Of a DNA stretch of 64,000 nt, positions 33,395-45,364 are shown piece by piece; position 1 is the first letter of the stretch, and each line of letters begins with the position of its first letter. The stretch spans positions 1 to 64,000 of the forward strand of contig QKWP01000649.1 in the NCBI GenBank assembly GCA_003550325.1, in the 5' to 3' direction. A program made the position numbers and the translations under genes. Source of the stretch: Gigaspora rosea (lineage: Eukaryota > Glomeromycota > Glomeromycetes > Diversisporales > Gigasporaceae). The notes under the pieces are model-generated. The model saw only the letters and a list, made by a program, of their open reading frames with translations. It searched no databases and had not been told where the DNA came from.

Positions 33395-33885
33395 GGTGAT
33401 CATGTCTAATTCCATGGATTATAATATTTCGTGATATCTTATGATACCATGATCCAATTTGGATAAGTTTTGGTAGTCTCACTGAGATGATTCTAACGGT
33501 ACCAAAATTAGCCGAATTAGATCACAATATCCTGAGATAATAGATATATTTATTATTTTTTTGGGATCAAATATATTTTTATAGGATTGTGTATCTCATG
33601 ATCCTGTGATCCAATTTGGATGATTTTGGTATCATTCGAATTGTCTCACTGAGATTAATCTAATGGCGCTAAAACTCCAAATTGGATTACAAGATCCAGA
33701 GATATAAGGTGTTTTATGTTATCAAATCTATTTCCGTGGATTGTATATCTCGTGACTCTGCAATCCAATTTGGATGATTTAGGTATCATTCGAACCATCT
33801 CAGTGAGATGATTCGAATGGTACCAAAATTGTCAAATCAAATTACAGAGTCTCAAGATACATGGTCCATGGAAATAAATTTGATT
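33395..33885. repeat. Three tandem copies of a palindromic unit (about 165 bp)
   Basis: Each unit reads GATC(C/T)(G/T)TGATCCAATTTGGA, TGATTTTGGTATCATTCGAA, TCTCA(C/G)TGAGAT, then the complements TTCGAATGGTACCAAAATT and CAAATTGGATTACAAGATC. Units are near 33430, 33595 and 33740. The whole starts and ends with TCCATGGATT / TCCATGGAAAT. Could be multimers of one hairpin element. Confidence 0.65.
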
Positions 33886-34736
33886 TTTGTGCATACCTTA
33901 CATTTAAGCAGCCAAGTCTATTAATAAAATCTAATAAAATCTTGTCCAAATTCTGTAAAAAATATTATATTATATATAATTTAGTGTAATGAACATATTA
34001 CTTAGCAAACTTTGTTCAATTTACTTAACAAAAAATCAAGTTCATTATGTATCCACGGAATTAGGACCATGGCTTTTAAATTCTCATAAATTATATGGGT
34101 TGTAACTTTTATTATTAAAAAAATTTTTTAGTATATAAAGCATAAAAAAATTTACAGTTAAATAATAAATTAATTATATATTTTATATATTAATTTACAA
34201 ATAATAAATTAATTATATATTTTATATATTAATTTACAAATAAATACAATCTTTTGAAGAACTTATATATGTGACAAAAAAAATCCATGGAATTAGACAG
34301 GATCACATTACAAAAAAGTTGACTTCATTATAATTGGTGTAATTAACTCCCTTAATACAGCTGTATTATTAGCTAGAACTAATATAAATTTTTATAATTG
34401 ACTAAACTTTAAGTGTTCTTATGTAGGAATATTTCATAGCTTCATTCAGTTAAAATATTCTCAGCTAATAAAAATTATACATTTTGCCTATTGACCAAGG
34501 TATTTGAGAATTATTTTAAATGGCATCCTATCATTCAAAACATTAAATATCTTTTTAGGTTTTACTTTAGCTATAGTTTTAATTTTCACCAATCTATTCT
34601 TTTATTTTCCCAAGCTACATTTTTATCAAAGGTTTCTAGTCAGTTTTTTTCTTTAAATTTTGTTTAACAACTATATATGGACTATATTAAAAAAAATTCT
34701 TGGAAGTATATATAATATTGTGGGCTCTATACTGCA
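33886..34736. repeat. AT-rich spacer with a 39 bp x2 tandem duplication
   Basis: ATAATAAATTAATTATATAT...ATTAATTTACAA is repeated exactly twice at about 34164-34241. The rest is AT-rich and holds nothing I can name. Confidence 0.6.
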
Positions 34737-34870
34737 GCAATAGCTTAGTGGTCTTAGAATATTGGTTTAGTAGTATAGATAATGTTATAGGTACTCGAAT
34801 GTAGTTAATTGATGTGGCTTATACAATTACTAGTTCATTTTATATTATTTTTAAAAATAATTAACTAAAA
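34735..34870 (+). repeat. tRNA-like (SINE head or tRNA pseudogene)
   Basis: GCAATAGCTTAGTGGTCTTA (A-box-like) followed about 50 bp later by ATAGGTACTCGAATGTAG (B-box-like). No convincing acceptor or anticodon stems, so not a working tRNA. Confidence 0.4.
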
Positions 34871-34885
34871 TACTTAGATAATATT

Positions 34886-35233
34886 AGGGTTGTATCGGTC
34901 TGGTCTGGTCCCTAAGAGGACCGTTATTATAGTGTTTACGGTTCTGGTCCGGTCTGGTCCTTTGGTTCCATAACAGTCCTTTAATGATATGTCAATCTTA
35001 ATGCATAAGATTTTATTGGCCAAAAATGACGTAATTATTTACTATTAGATGTAAACAAGCATCATATGATCTACATTAGACCTGATCAAGAAATTTGATT
35101 GGGTGATACGAATATTACAGTTATGTTTACAAGGACCAGTCCCAGGACTGGTCCTTTAATGGTTCCATAGTCCTTATCGGTCCCAGTCCAGGACCAGTCC
35201 TGGACCAGTCTTTTTCAGGACCGATGCAACCCT
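34886..35233. mobile_element. 348 bp MITE with GGTCCAGTCC motifs, perfect 10 bp duplication
   Basis: Ends AGGGTTGTATCGGTC / AGGGTTGCATCGGTC with AGATAATATT on both sides. GGTCTGGTCC, GGACCAGTCC and GGACTGGTCC recur about ten times in both orientations. A 9-10 bp duplication suggests Mutator-type mobilisation. Same family as 52626-53706 (AGGGATGTTACGGTCC). Confidence 0.85.
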
Positions 35234-35433
35234 AGATAATATTATTATATATAATACTAAATGGATATAACTAATTTACTGTTCAAACTTATGCCAAGAA
35301 TGTACAATCAAGATTATTAAAAACTGTATAAATTATATTAATACATCATTATGCAAGAGTAAAAAAATGAGACAAGGATTTAAAGTATATCAAAATGTAA
35401 CTTTTGTATAATTTATAAAATTGAGATCAACTA

Positions 35434-35675
35434 AAGCCCATTTTACTTATTTGTATGAGTAATACATGCCAATTTTGTAAATAAACTAAGTGCATAAGAT
35501 AAATATTTAAGGTTAGGGCCTTTAGAATTTTATTTTCATCATTTTTAATTAGTGCACCAAGATGATTTAAATATTGGTTTTTGATATTTTTTTGCTTTTT
35601 TCTTTTTCTGTATGGATTCTTCATTGAGCTGATCCTGATAGTCAAATTTTGCACTCTTTAATTGGCTATTTCTTT
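35434..35675. mobile_element. CpG-depleted, truncated copy of the 32492 MITE
   Basis: In inverted orientation it follows the 32492-32864 element closely: AATAAACTAAGTGCATAAGA, TTAAGGTTAGGGCCTTTAGA, TTTTTAATTAGTGCACCAAG, CATTGAGCTGATCCTGATAG, GCACTCTTTAATTGGCTATT. Almost every CpG of the other copy is TG or CA here. The end beyond the CCAAT block is missing, cut by the next element. Confidence 0.7.
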
Positions 35676-35679
35676 CTAA

Positions 35680-36063
35680 AAAGTCAGTTAAAGCAGAGTT
35701 AACTCAATATATGATCTATATACTGCATAAATTGGATTCTTGATATGTATAAAATATTGGTCACATAATAAAAAATAACTATGTGCTGCATAGCACCACA
35801 TAGGTGCATTAACTCCAATGAAAAATGTTCTGTTATTTTTCATCATATAACCAATATCTTATACTTATTGTTTATATATATAATTATGTAATTTTTTTGG
35901 TCATGATATTTTGTATAAATAATAATATCATTTTATACAAAATATCAAGCCAAAAAATTTATATAATCTTATTATATTAAACAATAACTATATATTAAAA
36001 ACCTTTTAACTGTATCAAAAAGGACCTAATCCTAACTAAATTTACTCTGCTTTAACTAACTCC
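35680..36063. mobile_element. AGTTAAAGCAGAGTTAA inverted-repeat element, about 380 bp
   Basis: AGTCAGTTAAAGCAGAGTTA pairs with TTTACTCTGCTTTAACTAAC near 36042. The ends resemble those of the 3598 element (GGGTCATTTAAAGCAGG) with CpG sites lost. Interior holds GTGCTGCATAGCACCACATA and an inverted AATATCTTATAC / GTATAAAATATT pair. Target duplication unclear. Confidence 0.5.
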
Positions 36064-36756
36064 AAAAAAGGTACTAGTTACAATCTGATTTGCATTATTA
36101 TTATATAATTGTTAATTATCATATGATTTAAATATTCTATAGCAATAGTCTTTTTATGATTTATATTATTATTTTATATTGTTTGGTGAAAATAAAAATA
36201 ACAAAATTCAAGACTCAATATATTTATAATAACAAATTTATGTAATTCTTATTTTAATTACATAATGTATCTAACCAAACAATGATTCATATTATTATTA
36301 ACTTATTAAAGGTATTTGTAAAACTAATTTATTTAATTAGAAAAAAACTAATTTGAAAAAATATAATTAGAATTTTTATGGTGAAATTATAATAAAGATT
36401 TTCTAGTTCTGTTAAAGCCAGGTACATCATAGGATTACTCAATATATAGCCTGAATCTGTTTAAAAAAACAAAGCAAGATAACAAGAACTTATTTAGAGG
36501 GTTACCAAAATTGCTAGTCAAGATATATTAGAGCGAAACAGGAACATAATTGGCTAGATTAGAATTGATCAATTTTGTTCAAGATCATAAAAATTTTACT
36601 AATGAAATCATATATAGTCATTTAAATAAAAAATGCCCATCTGATAATTATGCTATAGAACCTGCTAACAACGAGAACTTAATACTAACCTAGATCTGAC
36701 ATATATAACCCAGAATTTTGGTAACACTCCTATAAAATTCTAATTGATTATTATAT
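36064..36756. other. AT-rich noncoding DNA, nothing seen
   Basis: No supportable feature. Confidence 0.45.
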
Positions 36757-36765
36757 AGTGCATAC

Positions 36766-37072
36766 GGGTTCATATTATTTCGCCAACAATCACTTTATCG
36801 ATATAACATTTTACCGACAAATACTCACTGACAAGTTCATTTTACCGACAGTTTGTTTCACTGAGGTTCATTTCACTGACAAATTTTTTTTTCAAAAAAA
36901 CACCCTAACTTTAGCCCTAATTCTACCTAATTCTACCCTGATCCCAATGACAATGACCAGAATTATTTTGTCAGTGAAATGAGCTATGGTGAAATAAACT
37001 GTAAGTAAGGTGAATAGTTGTCAGTGAAATGTTATATCAGTGAAGTGATTGTCAATTAATTGATTACCACCC
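36766..37072. mobile_element. 307 bp MITE with TTTCACTGAC motifs and CCCTAA tract
   Basis: Arms GGGTTCATATTATTTCGCCA / GGGTGGTAATCAATTAATTG, both continuing AACAATCACTT..ATATAACATTT. AGTGCATAC / AGTACATAC flank it (8 of 9). TTTCACTGACA, TTTTACCGACA, TTTCACTGAGG recur about ten times. The centre has ACACCCTAACTTTAGCCCTA-ATTC. Related to 6481-6607. Confidence 0.75.
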
Positions 37073-37095
37073 AGTACATACAAGCTAAAGATAGC

Positions 37096-37447
37096 TATGG
37101 TGCGCCAAGTCACTTCTCATCAAAAATCACGTATATTTTAATAAATCTATAAAATCTTAAGTTTTAAATATTTTTTAAAAATGTAACTGATAAAAACTAT
37201 TGTTTTTCATTAGTACTTTCCAAATTATCAGTTAAAAAATTTAAAAAAGTTTATAAATTTTAGTTATAAGTGTTTAAAGCTATTATGCTTTCAAAATTTT
37301 GGCGTTTAATATAAAAAATTTAAAAAATTTTTTTATATTTTTTTTTATCCAATTTGAATTAGTATATAACGCATTCTAATTGGCTAAAAAGCATTTATAT
37401 ATATCCAAATTTGGCGCATCTGATGTGAAGTGACTTGGTGCACCATA
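37096..37447. mobile_element. 352 bp MITE, TATGGTGCGCCAAGTCACTT ends
   Basis: TATGGTGCGCCAAGTCACTT and inverted TATGGTGCACCAAGTCACTT (one mismatch), then CTCATCA / CACATCA. AT-rich interior. Target duplication not seen. Confidence 0.7.
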
Positions 37448-40082
37448 CTAATTTTAAATGACTACTACTTTTTTTAAAAAAAATTATTTGCCAAAAACTT
37501 ATCATTATTTAATAGATTAGGCTTAAACAAATCTAATAATTTATAGTTATTGTATGGGTTGTAGTGAATAACCTAGTATACACAGATTCATATTCTGTGC
37601 TAAAGTCATAGGATTTAAATATGAACTTGTGTGTGTAATGGGTTATTCAATACCCATATAATAACCATTTTATTGCATAGTGTCTGATATAACAATCCCA
37701 TACCAATAAGTAAATGAAAAAAGCATGGATTGTCATATAAAACCCGTGCAATAATAATTAAATATTTTTAAAATTTCAAATATTAAAAAAGTTATAACAA
37801 TTTAAAGTTATTAATTTTTACTAATTCTATTAGTAAATACTGTAGCACAAATTTGAAATATGATGTATTTAATTAAATTAGTTGATTGGTTAAATTTAAT
37901 TATACAAAATACTTTGTTTTAACAAAATTTTGTATAACAAAATACTGTAATTTGATTGGCTCTGACCCTAAAATTTTAAGGTCAAATGCATATTCTAAAA
38001 TTTGAAACAGGCTTGTTTTTTAGCTTGTATGCACTATATCAACTAGATTAATGCTATGCCACTTGTGTACCAGGATACATTTCAAGCTTACAATATTTAT
38101 TTACCAGATATGTTTATGCACTAACCAGTTTTTAATAATTCCTAAACCAAAAAATTGTACATTTTATTTTTTTCTTATAAATATTTATATTTACTGAGTT
38201 TTATCACAGATTTTATCATTTATTATAAGCTTTATTATAAGTTTTGTTATTTGTTATGAGGTTCATTATTTGTTATTTATCAAGTTGAAGTTGTCTTATG
38301 AAATAGTTCATTATTTATTATAAATTATTAATTCAGATGACCAGTTTTTTAGCTTCAGCTATCTAGTTTGAAAAGATGTATGACTTAATAGGTCACGAAT
38401 AGATATTTTTTCAAACAAGTCTGGAACTCAATGCTATTCATTAACAAGTGATATAGTGTTACAGGCTAGACATAATAGTTCCAATAATCATTAAAATTAT
38501 ACTGCACCACATTTTATATGATATCTGATTATGTATAATTGATTATACATGTAGAGGCTTAGCTTATAGTGTGTCATTTAGAAATTATACCATTTTTTAC
38601 CTAATACATATGGCATAATAAAATTAAATAAGGTAAAATAATGTAAAATTAAAGCTTCATAGTTTCTTTAATATTCAGAAAGTATAAAAAAAGGTTAGTT
38701 TGCTCTTTTTAAGACACCCTTGGGATTATTTATGATAAAACTCAATAAAGAAGATAATCAACTTTATATATAAGCTATTTTTTATACTAAATCAAGTTAA
38801 ATTACTAAGTCATACCTCTGGCAAACTGCCTTTTAATCATCATTTGCATTGTATAGATAAGAACTAGTCAATTTACTCTATAACAATTGGTAGTAACTGT
38901 AAAATAAGGACTTTTCAAGAGCTAATATTGTATTAAAATCAAAATCTGACAAATTTGTAGAATTTTATCTTATTTACCTCTAAGGTTTGAACAAACAACA
39001 GTATTCTAAAGCATCTAAACTTTATTTGGTATAATCATATAGAAAATTTTATATAACAAAGCTGTACCTTTTAAGCAAAATTGAAATTACAATCAAAATT
39101 ATGATTTTAAATGCAAATTAACAAGTGGATAAAGGTCTTTGGATGATTATAAATTTGTAAGATAATGCAAAAATTAAGATTACAAGAAATGCTGAAACTG
39201 GTATTTTTCAGGCCATCTAAATCCAACAAACCAAACCAACAAAATTTATACAATCTTATTAAATAAGGCATGTTATATTTGGCAAGTAAATAAGTCTAGA
39301 CACTTGTTGACACTACTTTAGAAGTAACTTCCTATAATGAACAAATATATTATCTGCAGTATATTAGGACACTAGAAATAACAAACATTATCCATTTTTT
39401 CTGTAATACAGCTTTAAGTACCCAATAGAGATAAATAAAAATGGACCACTTTGTGGTTTAAAAGTTGGAACTGGTAAATTTATCATACTAATTCTCAAGT
39501 AAATTAACATATAAGCTTGAATTATTAAAACCTTTAGTAGTACTAAATATTCTTGTCTTTAATTTCTAAGTATCAAAAAGCATTGTATATATGTAATATT
39601 TAAATTTAGTGAATATTTTTTATAGAGAATTGTATAGTATACATTAGTACAAACATTATATAAACTGAGATAGACCATACTTTCAAAATAGCAATTTTCA
39701 TTGTACTAAGCTTTATCATCATTAAATAAATTTATGATGTGTACTAGCAGTTATCAGTCTTTCATACTGTACTCTTAATTTTTTTATTTATTTCTTATAC
39801 TGTACTTATACTTTTATACTTCTTTTAGTTATTTTTTAATTTTTATTTTTAATTAATGAATTGGATTTACTGTTTTGTACTATATTTAGACAGTTTTCAA
39901 AAACTTATAAAAATTTAAAAAATTTAAAACCCAAATTTTTTTTATATAGAAAAATTTGATAAATATTCAAAAATTGATTAGCAGTATTTTTTTATATTAT
40001 TAATTGATAATCCACTGTGTGATTATAGTGTAATATGATGCAAATTACTATGTAAATCCTATAATATAGGAATAATTTTGGT
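37448..40082. other. 2.6 kb of AT-rich, CpG-poor DNA without visible genes
   Basis: I looked for frames, tRNA boxes and paired repeats and found none I can support, except short AT palindromes. One or two CpG per several hundred bases by eye. Confidence 0.5.
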
Positions 40083-40390
40083 ACCTAAGGAAAACTTAGA
40101 AAACTTTTTTTCTTACTAAGTTAATGAGTCATGTCTACTAAGTAAAAATTGTAGAGCTTATCGAGACAAGTCTAATAGTAGTTAGATTATTGAAATCGAA
40201 CCAGAGATAATAAAATATATTCAAAATCGATTGGTCGACTATATAATATTTTGTGTAAACAAACCTATTGATTATATATCTGATTTCAATGATCTAACTA
40301 CCATTAGACTCGTCTCGATGAGCTCTACAATTTTCACTAAGTAGACATAACTCCTTAACTTAGTAAGTTAAAATATTTACCTTGGGTCAT
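40083..40390. mobile_element. Foldback element, about 310 bp
   Basis: Left CTTACTAAGTTAATGAGTCA-TGTCTACTAAG...TGTAGAGCTTATCGAGACAA...CTAATAGTAGTTAGAT is matched inverted on the right (ATCTAACTACCATTAGACTC...GAGCTCTACA...CTTAGTAAG). Central spacer 40195-40280. No clear duplication. Confidence 0.65.
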
Positions 40391-40516
40391 ATCAACAAAT
40401 AGTAAGGGGAATACCATTTATTACATAATATTTTTTACTTAGTAGCTGACTCTGCCCATGTATGGTGTGATTATTTTATCTAATTCTGATTGATTAATAT
40501 TATATATAGACGTGAT

Positions 40517-41345
40517 CAGTGTTTAAAATTCAATGTTCTCATGGTTTTCAATGAACATTTGAATTTTTTTAAGAACATTGATATTTAGAAAAGGTTCTCT
40601 TATTTGATAGTTCAAAGAGAACATTTATAAAATTTTTATGTTCTAGATTTATTAAATTATATAAAATGTTCATCAATTTGATAATGTAATTTGATCAAGA
40701 CAAATTCTGCATAAATATATATATGTATATACATATGTACATATGTATATACATACTATGTATAGCACATATATTTAAAGTTGCACAATATAGATAACAA
40801 ATAAATATTAAGAAAATCATCTTTAAAGATTTTTAAAATAAAACATTCATTAATTGTGCAAGAGTATTATTATTGTATAAACTTATATAGATGATTTGTG
40901 TTAAATGATATGCTAATACTAAGCAAGCAAAAAGATACAAAGTATTTGTTAGTATGAAATTTAAATAGTAAATAACAAAGTAATTTGATTCTAATTTATT
41001 ACATTAACCAATAGTAGCATTAGTAAAATATTATAAAAAGTCTTGTTTTATAATAAGCAAATATGAAAAGCACTTGAAATTTAACAAAATTATTAGAAAT
41101 TGAATTGTATAATATATTGTGTTATATTGAAAAAATATAAAGAATTATATACAAATGTTAAAAAATTATTAATAGATAAGTATAAACTTAGTATGTGAAT
41201 TGTAAGTATAGAATATGACCATTTTTTAAAAATTAATATTCAATTTATTTAATATATAATGAATCTTAAAAAGTTTTTGAGAACAATAAAAATTTAAATT
41301 ATGTTCTTTTGAGAACATAACTTTAGATTTGAATTTTAAACACTG
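40517..41345. mobile_element. 829 bp hAT-like element, CAGTGTTTAAAATTCAA ends
   Basis: CAGTGTTTAAAATTCAATGT and inverted CAGTGTTTAAAATTCAAATC with GACGTGAT duplicated exactly (8 bp). GTTCTCA/GAGAACAT recurs near both ends. The flanking text ATTTATTACATAAT at 40416 and inverted at 41389 belongs to an older inverted-repeat unit that this element interrupts. No transposase, so non-autonomous. Confidence 0.85.
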
Positions 41346-41353
41346 GACGTGAT

Positions 41354-42624
41354 CACCATCTCTGACCAAGTATCCATGGTAAAAATTATGTAATAAATGA
41401 CATGCCCCTAAGTATTTGCATTACATTATACTATGATCAACACTATCGATTTGTAGCAGATCATTAATTAATAATAAAATTATTTCAAAAAATTTTTTTA
41501 AACATATTTTTTGTAATTTGTCATACTAATTTAGCACTCTTTAAAATTAAATATAATTATAATTTACTAATAAATTTTGCAAAATAAAAATTTAAGTATA
41601 TAAAAAATAGTCAAAGCTAATTATAATCAAAAGATTAATATTAGATATATTGTAATATTTATTTTTATATTATAAGCTACTTTTTCAATTATTGTAAATT
41701 ATTACCATTATAGTAAGTTATTAATTAGCTAGATAAATTTAGCTAGAATTAAAAATATTTTTTTAATTAAATTTTAAATTTTTAATTAAAAGTTATAAAA
41801 AAAATTATCTTCTAATTCTATTTACAAAAATTTTTTAATATCAAATTAGTTTACTACAGTACAGGATAGCTAAAAATATCCACGTTTAATTAGTTGGTTT
41901 AAAAATGTTATAACTTAACAATAAATTATTAAATCAAAAAACCCTCTTTCAATTGATAATTTATAACCCAAACTATATTTCTGAAAGAGGATTTTCTTTA
42001 TTTTTATTTTTAACAGTGTTATAACAGTTTAAAATTTGTCTATTTTATATATAAATCAAAAATTTGGCACTGATCTACATGTATAGACCAATAAAAGCTA
42101 GTTATTTTTGTGTTATATTAATTTAAATTTGGTGCACCCTAGTAAAAATTGGATGCTTTATAGTGTTCTCATCCAAATTTGGCACCTTTTTTATAATAAA
42201 ATAAAAACTTGATATCTTTAGCTGCCCGTGTTATATTATTTTAAATTTTAAAAAAGTTATAGCTATGTTTTTATATATACTAGTAAATTTAAATAAGATT
42301 AATATAGTAATTACTATTAGAAACTTTAGACTTAAATTTCTTTATATATATTAGTTCAATTTTTAAACAAATTTTATATTTGAAACTAGAATGTGCACAT
42401 AATATTTGTTTATGAAATTATAACATAAATATAGTGATAGGCATTACATGGAATCCTGCATGTGATAATTTGTGCCAATATCATAATTCTGGCTGAAATT
42501 TACAGATTTTTGGTAAACAATTCCATGAATTATGCATGAATCATGCACTGATCCTGCATCCTGCACAGGATTTGTGAAAACACCCAAATTGACCATTACT
42601 AAATAAATAGTTGATAAATTTATT
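41354..42624. other. AT-rich DNA; short 56 bp hairpin
   Basis: AACCCTCTTTCAATTGATAA / AAATCCTCTTTCAGAAATAT form an inverted pair at 41938-41995. Elsewhere CCAAATTTGGCAC-type words recur (42057, 42130, 42170) without clear element ends. Confidence 0.4.
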
Positions 42625-42631
42625 AGTAAGT

Positions 42632-43150
42632 GTGACAGCTGATGCTGATTTTGGCTGATGTTGAATATCATATGACATTTTGGTCCGGAAATTGCAGATT
42701 GGAAAATTTCAAAACAAACATTCGTTCTGCCATAAATCGGTTATAACTCAAAAATCTGCATAAGAAACAACCATTAGTGTTCTAACAAAAAGCTTTCCTT
42801 GAACAATTTTGCTAATACACCTACTAACATTTAAACTAACTCTAACCCTAACTTAAACAAAGATAAGTTCAATGACTACCTCAGTATCATCATCAAAAAC
42901 CACGTAACCGATGAATAAATTCTTTAAGTTTTTGTTCATGTTAGGGTTAGTGTCTAGAATTTAGAAGGTTAGAAGGTTATATAGTAAACTTGTTTGTGAA
43001 AAATTTTTGTTAGTGCACGAAATGCAGTTTCTTATACAAAACTTTGATTTTTAACAAATGATGTTTGTTTTGAAATTTTCTGATCTGCAATTTCCGGACC
43101 AAAATGTCATGTGATATTCAGCATCAGCCAAAATTAGCATCAGCCATCAC
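42632..43150. mobile_element. 519 bp hairpin element with the CCCTAA core in both arms
   Basis: Arms of about 210 bp: GTGACAGCTGATGCTGATTT, GGCTGATGTTGAATATCA, GACATTTTGGTCCGGAAATT-GCAG, AAATTTCAAAACAAACAT, then AAATCTGCATAAGAAACAAC-C..GTGTTCTAACAAAAAGCTTT-CCTTG and CTCTAACCCTAAC; the right arm repeats this inverted, ending TTAGGGTTAGTG. Loop about 42850-42935. AGTAAGT duplicated on both sides (7 bp). Same ends as 16755-16979. Confidence 0.85.
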
Positions 43151-43157
43151 AGTAAGT

Positions 43158-44177
43158 ATTAGAATTTGCAAAATTATTTAACAAATTAAAGGAAATAATA
43201 ATTTATTGTTATTGCTATTCATATATTACTGATATATGATATTTTAGATAAGTGTATATTTTGTAGAATCTGTTTACACTATCCTCTGAATTGAACTCAT
43301 ACTCTGTTTTACTATGCTCTAGATATTTTTCATTAAAATTTCTGATATTAGATTTCAGAATTTTAACGAGGTTTTAGTTTCACCAATTTTTAGACATTTC
43401 AGATATTTTGCCGGTTTACTAGTTTCAGAATTATCAGATTTGAGGTCTTAGATATGAAACACATTTCAATCTATTTTGAAAATTTTGTCCAAAATACTAA
43501 TGTGCATCTAATGCTTACTATTCTGTATAACATGATATAATGTTCTACTCGTTACTATAGTATCTGTGTTATTTTAATTGCGCCTTTCTATAAAACGTGC
43601 ATATATGTGCCACATAATTTGTACTATCTTATGCATATATACAGTTTTTCTGTGCTATACCCTGTACCACTTTTCTTATAAAGATTGAACTTAAGACTAT
43701 TATACAAAACACTTCAAATTTGCTAGCATATATTAGGTAATTAAACAACAAAAGCAAATTTGAAAAGTTTATGCTTCATGAATTTAAAAGAGTTGAATAA
43801 ATGATTAACAATTTCTTTATTCTTATCTTTGATAATTAGAGATTATCATTAAATAAGTCCAATAAAAAATCCTATAAAAAAAATAAAAAATGCCAAATAT
43901 TGTGCAAATAGATATACAAATGTATTGGCACCAATATTTACTAAAAAGGATATTTTTACTATTGGTTGTTATAGCATTTGTAATTCTATTTTACAAATAA
44001 TCATTTTTTTTAATAGTAAAATGTTCTATCATACTGTAGTACTAGTTACATTAATGGTATAGGACAAAAAGTATCATCTTTTAGCAGTATACTATGTAAT
44101 ACTTGATATGTGAAAAATAATCAGCATGTGACAGTTAGGGTCACAAGAACAAATCAGATCTATAATTTTGCATATTA
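43158..44177. repeat. AT-rich DNA with a decayed GGCACGGG-element end (43565-43685)
   Basis: TGCGCCTTTCTATAAAACGT-GC...GTGCCACATAATTTGTAC...CCTGTACCACTTTTCTTATA resembles the right end of 6608-7255 with CpG sites lost. Otherwise nothing. Confidence 0.4.
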
Positions 44178-45164
44178 CTGAATATTTCCAAAAATAAGCT
44201 ACGTCCAGTGTTTAAAATTCAATGTTCTCAGTGTTCTCAAAGAACATTATACAATTTTTGGGAACATAAATTATTAAAATATGTTTTCTATTTGAGAACA
44301 TTCAATAAATTCTTTTAATACTAAAAAAATTTTAATTTTTCTATATAAAGAATATTAAAATTTACTGAGAATATTAAGAAATTAAAAATGTTCTTTTTAA
44401 GAACATAAAACCAAATTTGAATTTTAAATACTGGCTATATCCTAAAATAAGCTACACTAGTTTTGATTCAAAAACATAATAATACAGTTGATCTAAAAAT
44501 AAGCTATTCCTCTTTGTTTCACCAAAAAATAATTAGCAAAATTTTTAGTTCTAAAAATAAGCTACTTTTATGATTGATAATACTGTAGTTGCTACATAGT
44601 AAAGTCCAAACTTTACTAAACAAATTGATTAACGTCACTTAAGAAACTTGTTCAAAAATCAAAATATGTATACCCTAAAAATTTTATATAAATCAAAAAA
44701 CTTTTATTCTTGACTTTTAATTTTTTTATTCAATAGTTTTTTTTAAAAAAAGCTATTGTATATAAAAATTAAAAGTTAAATAATAAAAACTTCTCCAATT
44801 TATTTAAAATTTTTAGGTTATATGTATTTTGATCTTCTGAACAAGTTTACTTAAACAACTTTAATTGATTTGCTTAGAAAAATTTGGACTTTACTATGTA
44901 GCAATAATAATTGATTGACCAAAAATCGCTTTATAAACTACTCCTGATTTTTTGTGCATATTTATTTATTGTTTACAACATATTTATTTATTGTTTATAG
45001 CATATTTATTTATTGTTATAAATTTTATGTGTTAGAGGTTTGTATTTAAAAATAGCTATCCTTTTGTTGTGCCTTAAATTACTTAAAATAGTAAATAATC
45101 TGAAAATAAGCTACTCTTTGTTAAAAATCAGCAAAAAAGGTAGCTTATTTTAGAAAATATACAG
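44178..45164. mobile_element. 987 bp TA-flanked element with AAAATAAGCTAC motifs
   Basis: CTGAATATTTCCAAAAATAA-GCTAC and inverted CTGTATATTTTCTAAAATAA-GCTAC with TA at both edges. AAAATAAGCTA(C/T) recurs at about 44192, 44447, 44498, 44562, 45102 and 45138. A strong inner hairpin (GCTACATAGTAAAGTCCAAA at 44593, inverted near 44890) lies in the middle. Contains a nested hAT-like element. Confidence 0.65.
44206..44433. mobile_element. 228 bp hAT-like element nested in the TA-flanked element
   Basis: CAGTGTTTAAAATTCAATGT / CAGTATTTAAAATTCAAATT; flanks GCTACGTC / GCTATATC (6 of 8). GTTCTCA/AAGAACAT motifs at both ends. Short sibling of 40517-41345. Confidence 0.75.
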
Positions 45165-45364
45165 TAATATTATTTATATCGACTTATAACTTACATATAC
45201 TAGTGCAATGGGTGGCACAAATATGCTACCCATCTTATTTAGCATTTTTAACTACATAAACTACTGCAAAAAATTCTATAATTAAGGCTATATTAGCAAC
45301 TATTACAATTATGGTTTTTTATTATAATTTCTATAGAACCAGAAAAATAGAAACATATTTGGCA

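Noticed and set aside
34735..34870. Functional tRNA gene
   Set aside because: A- and B-box-like words are present but cloverleaf stems do not pair; treated as SINE head or pseudogene.
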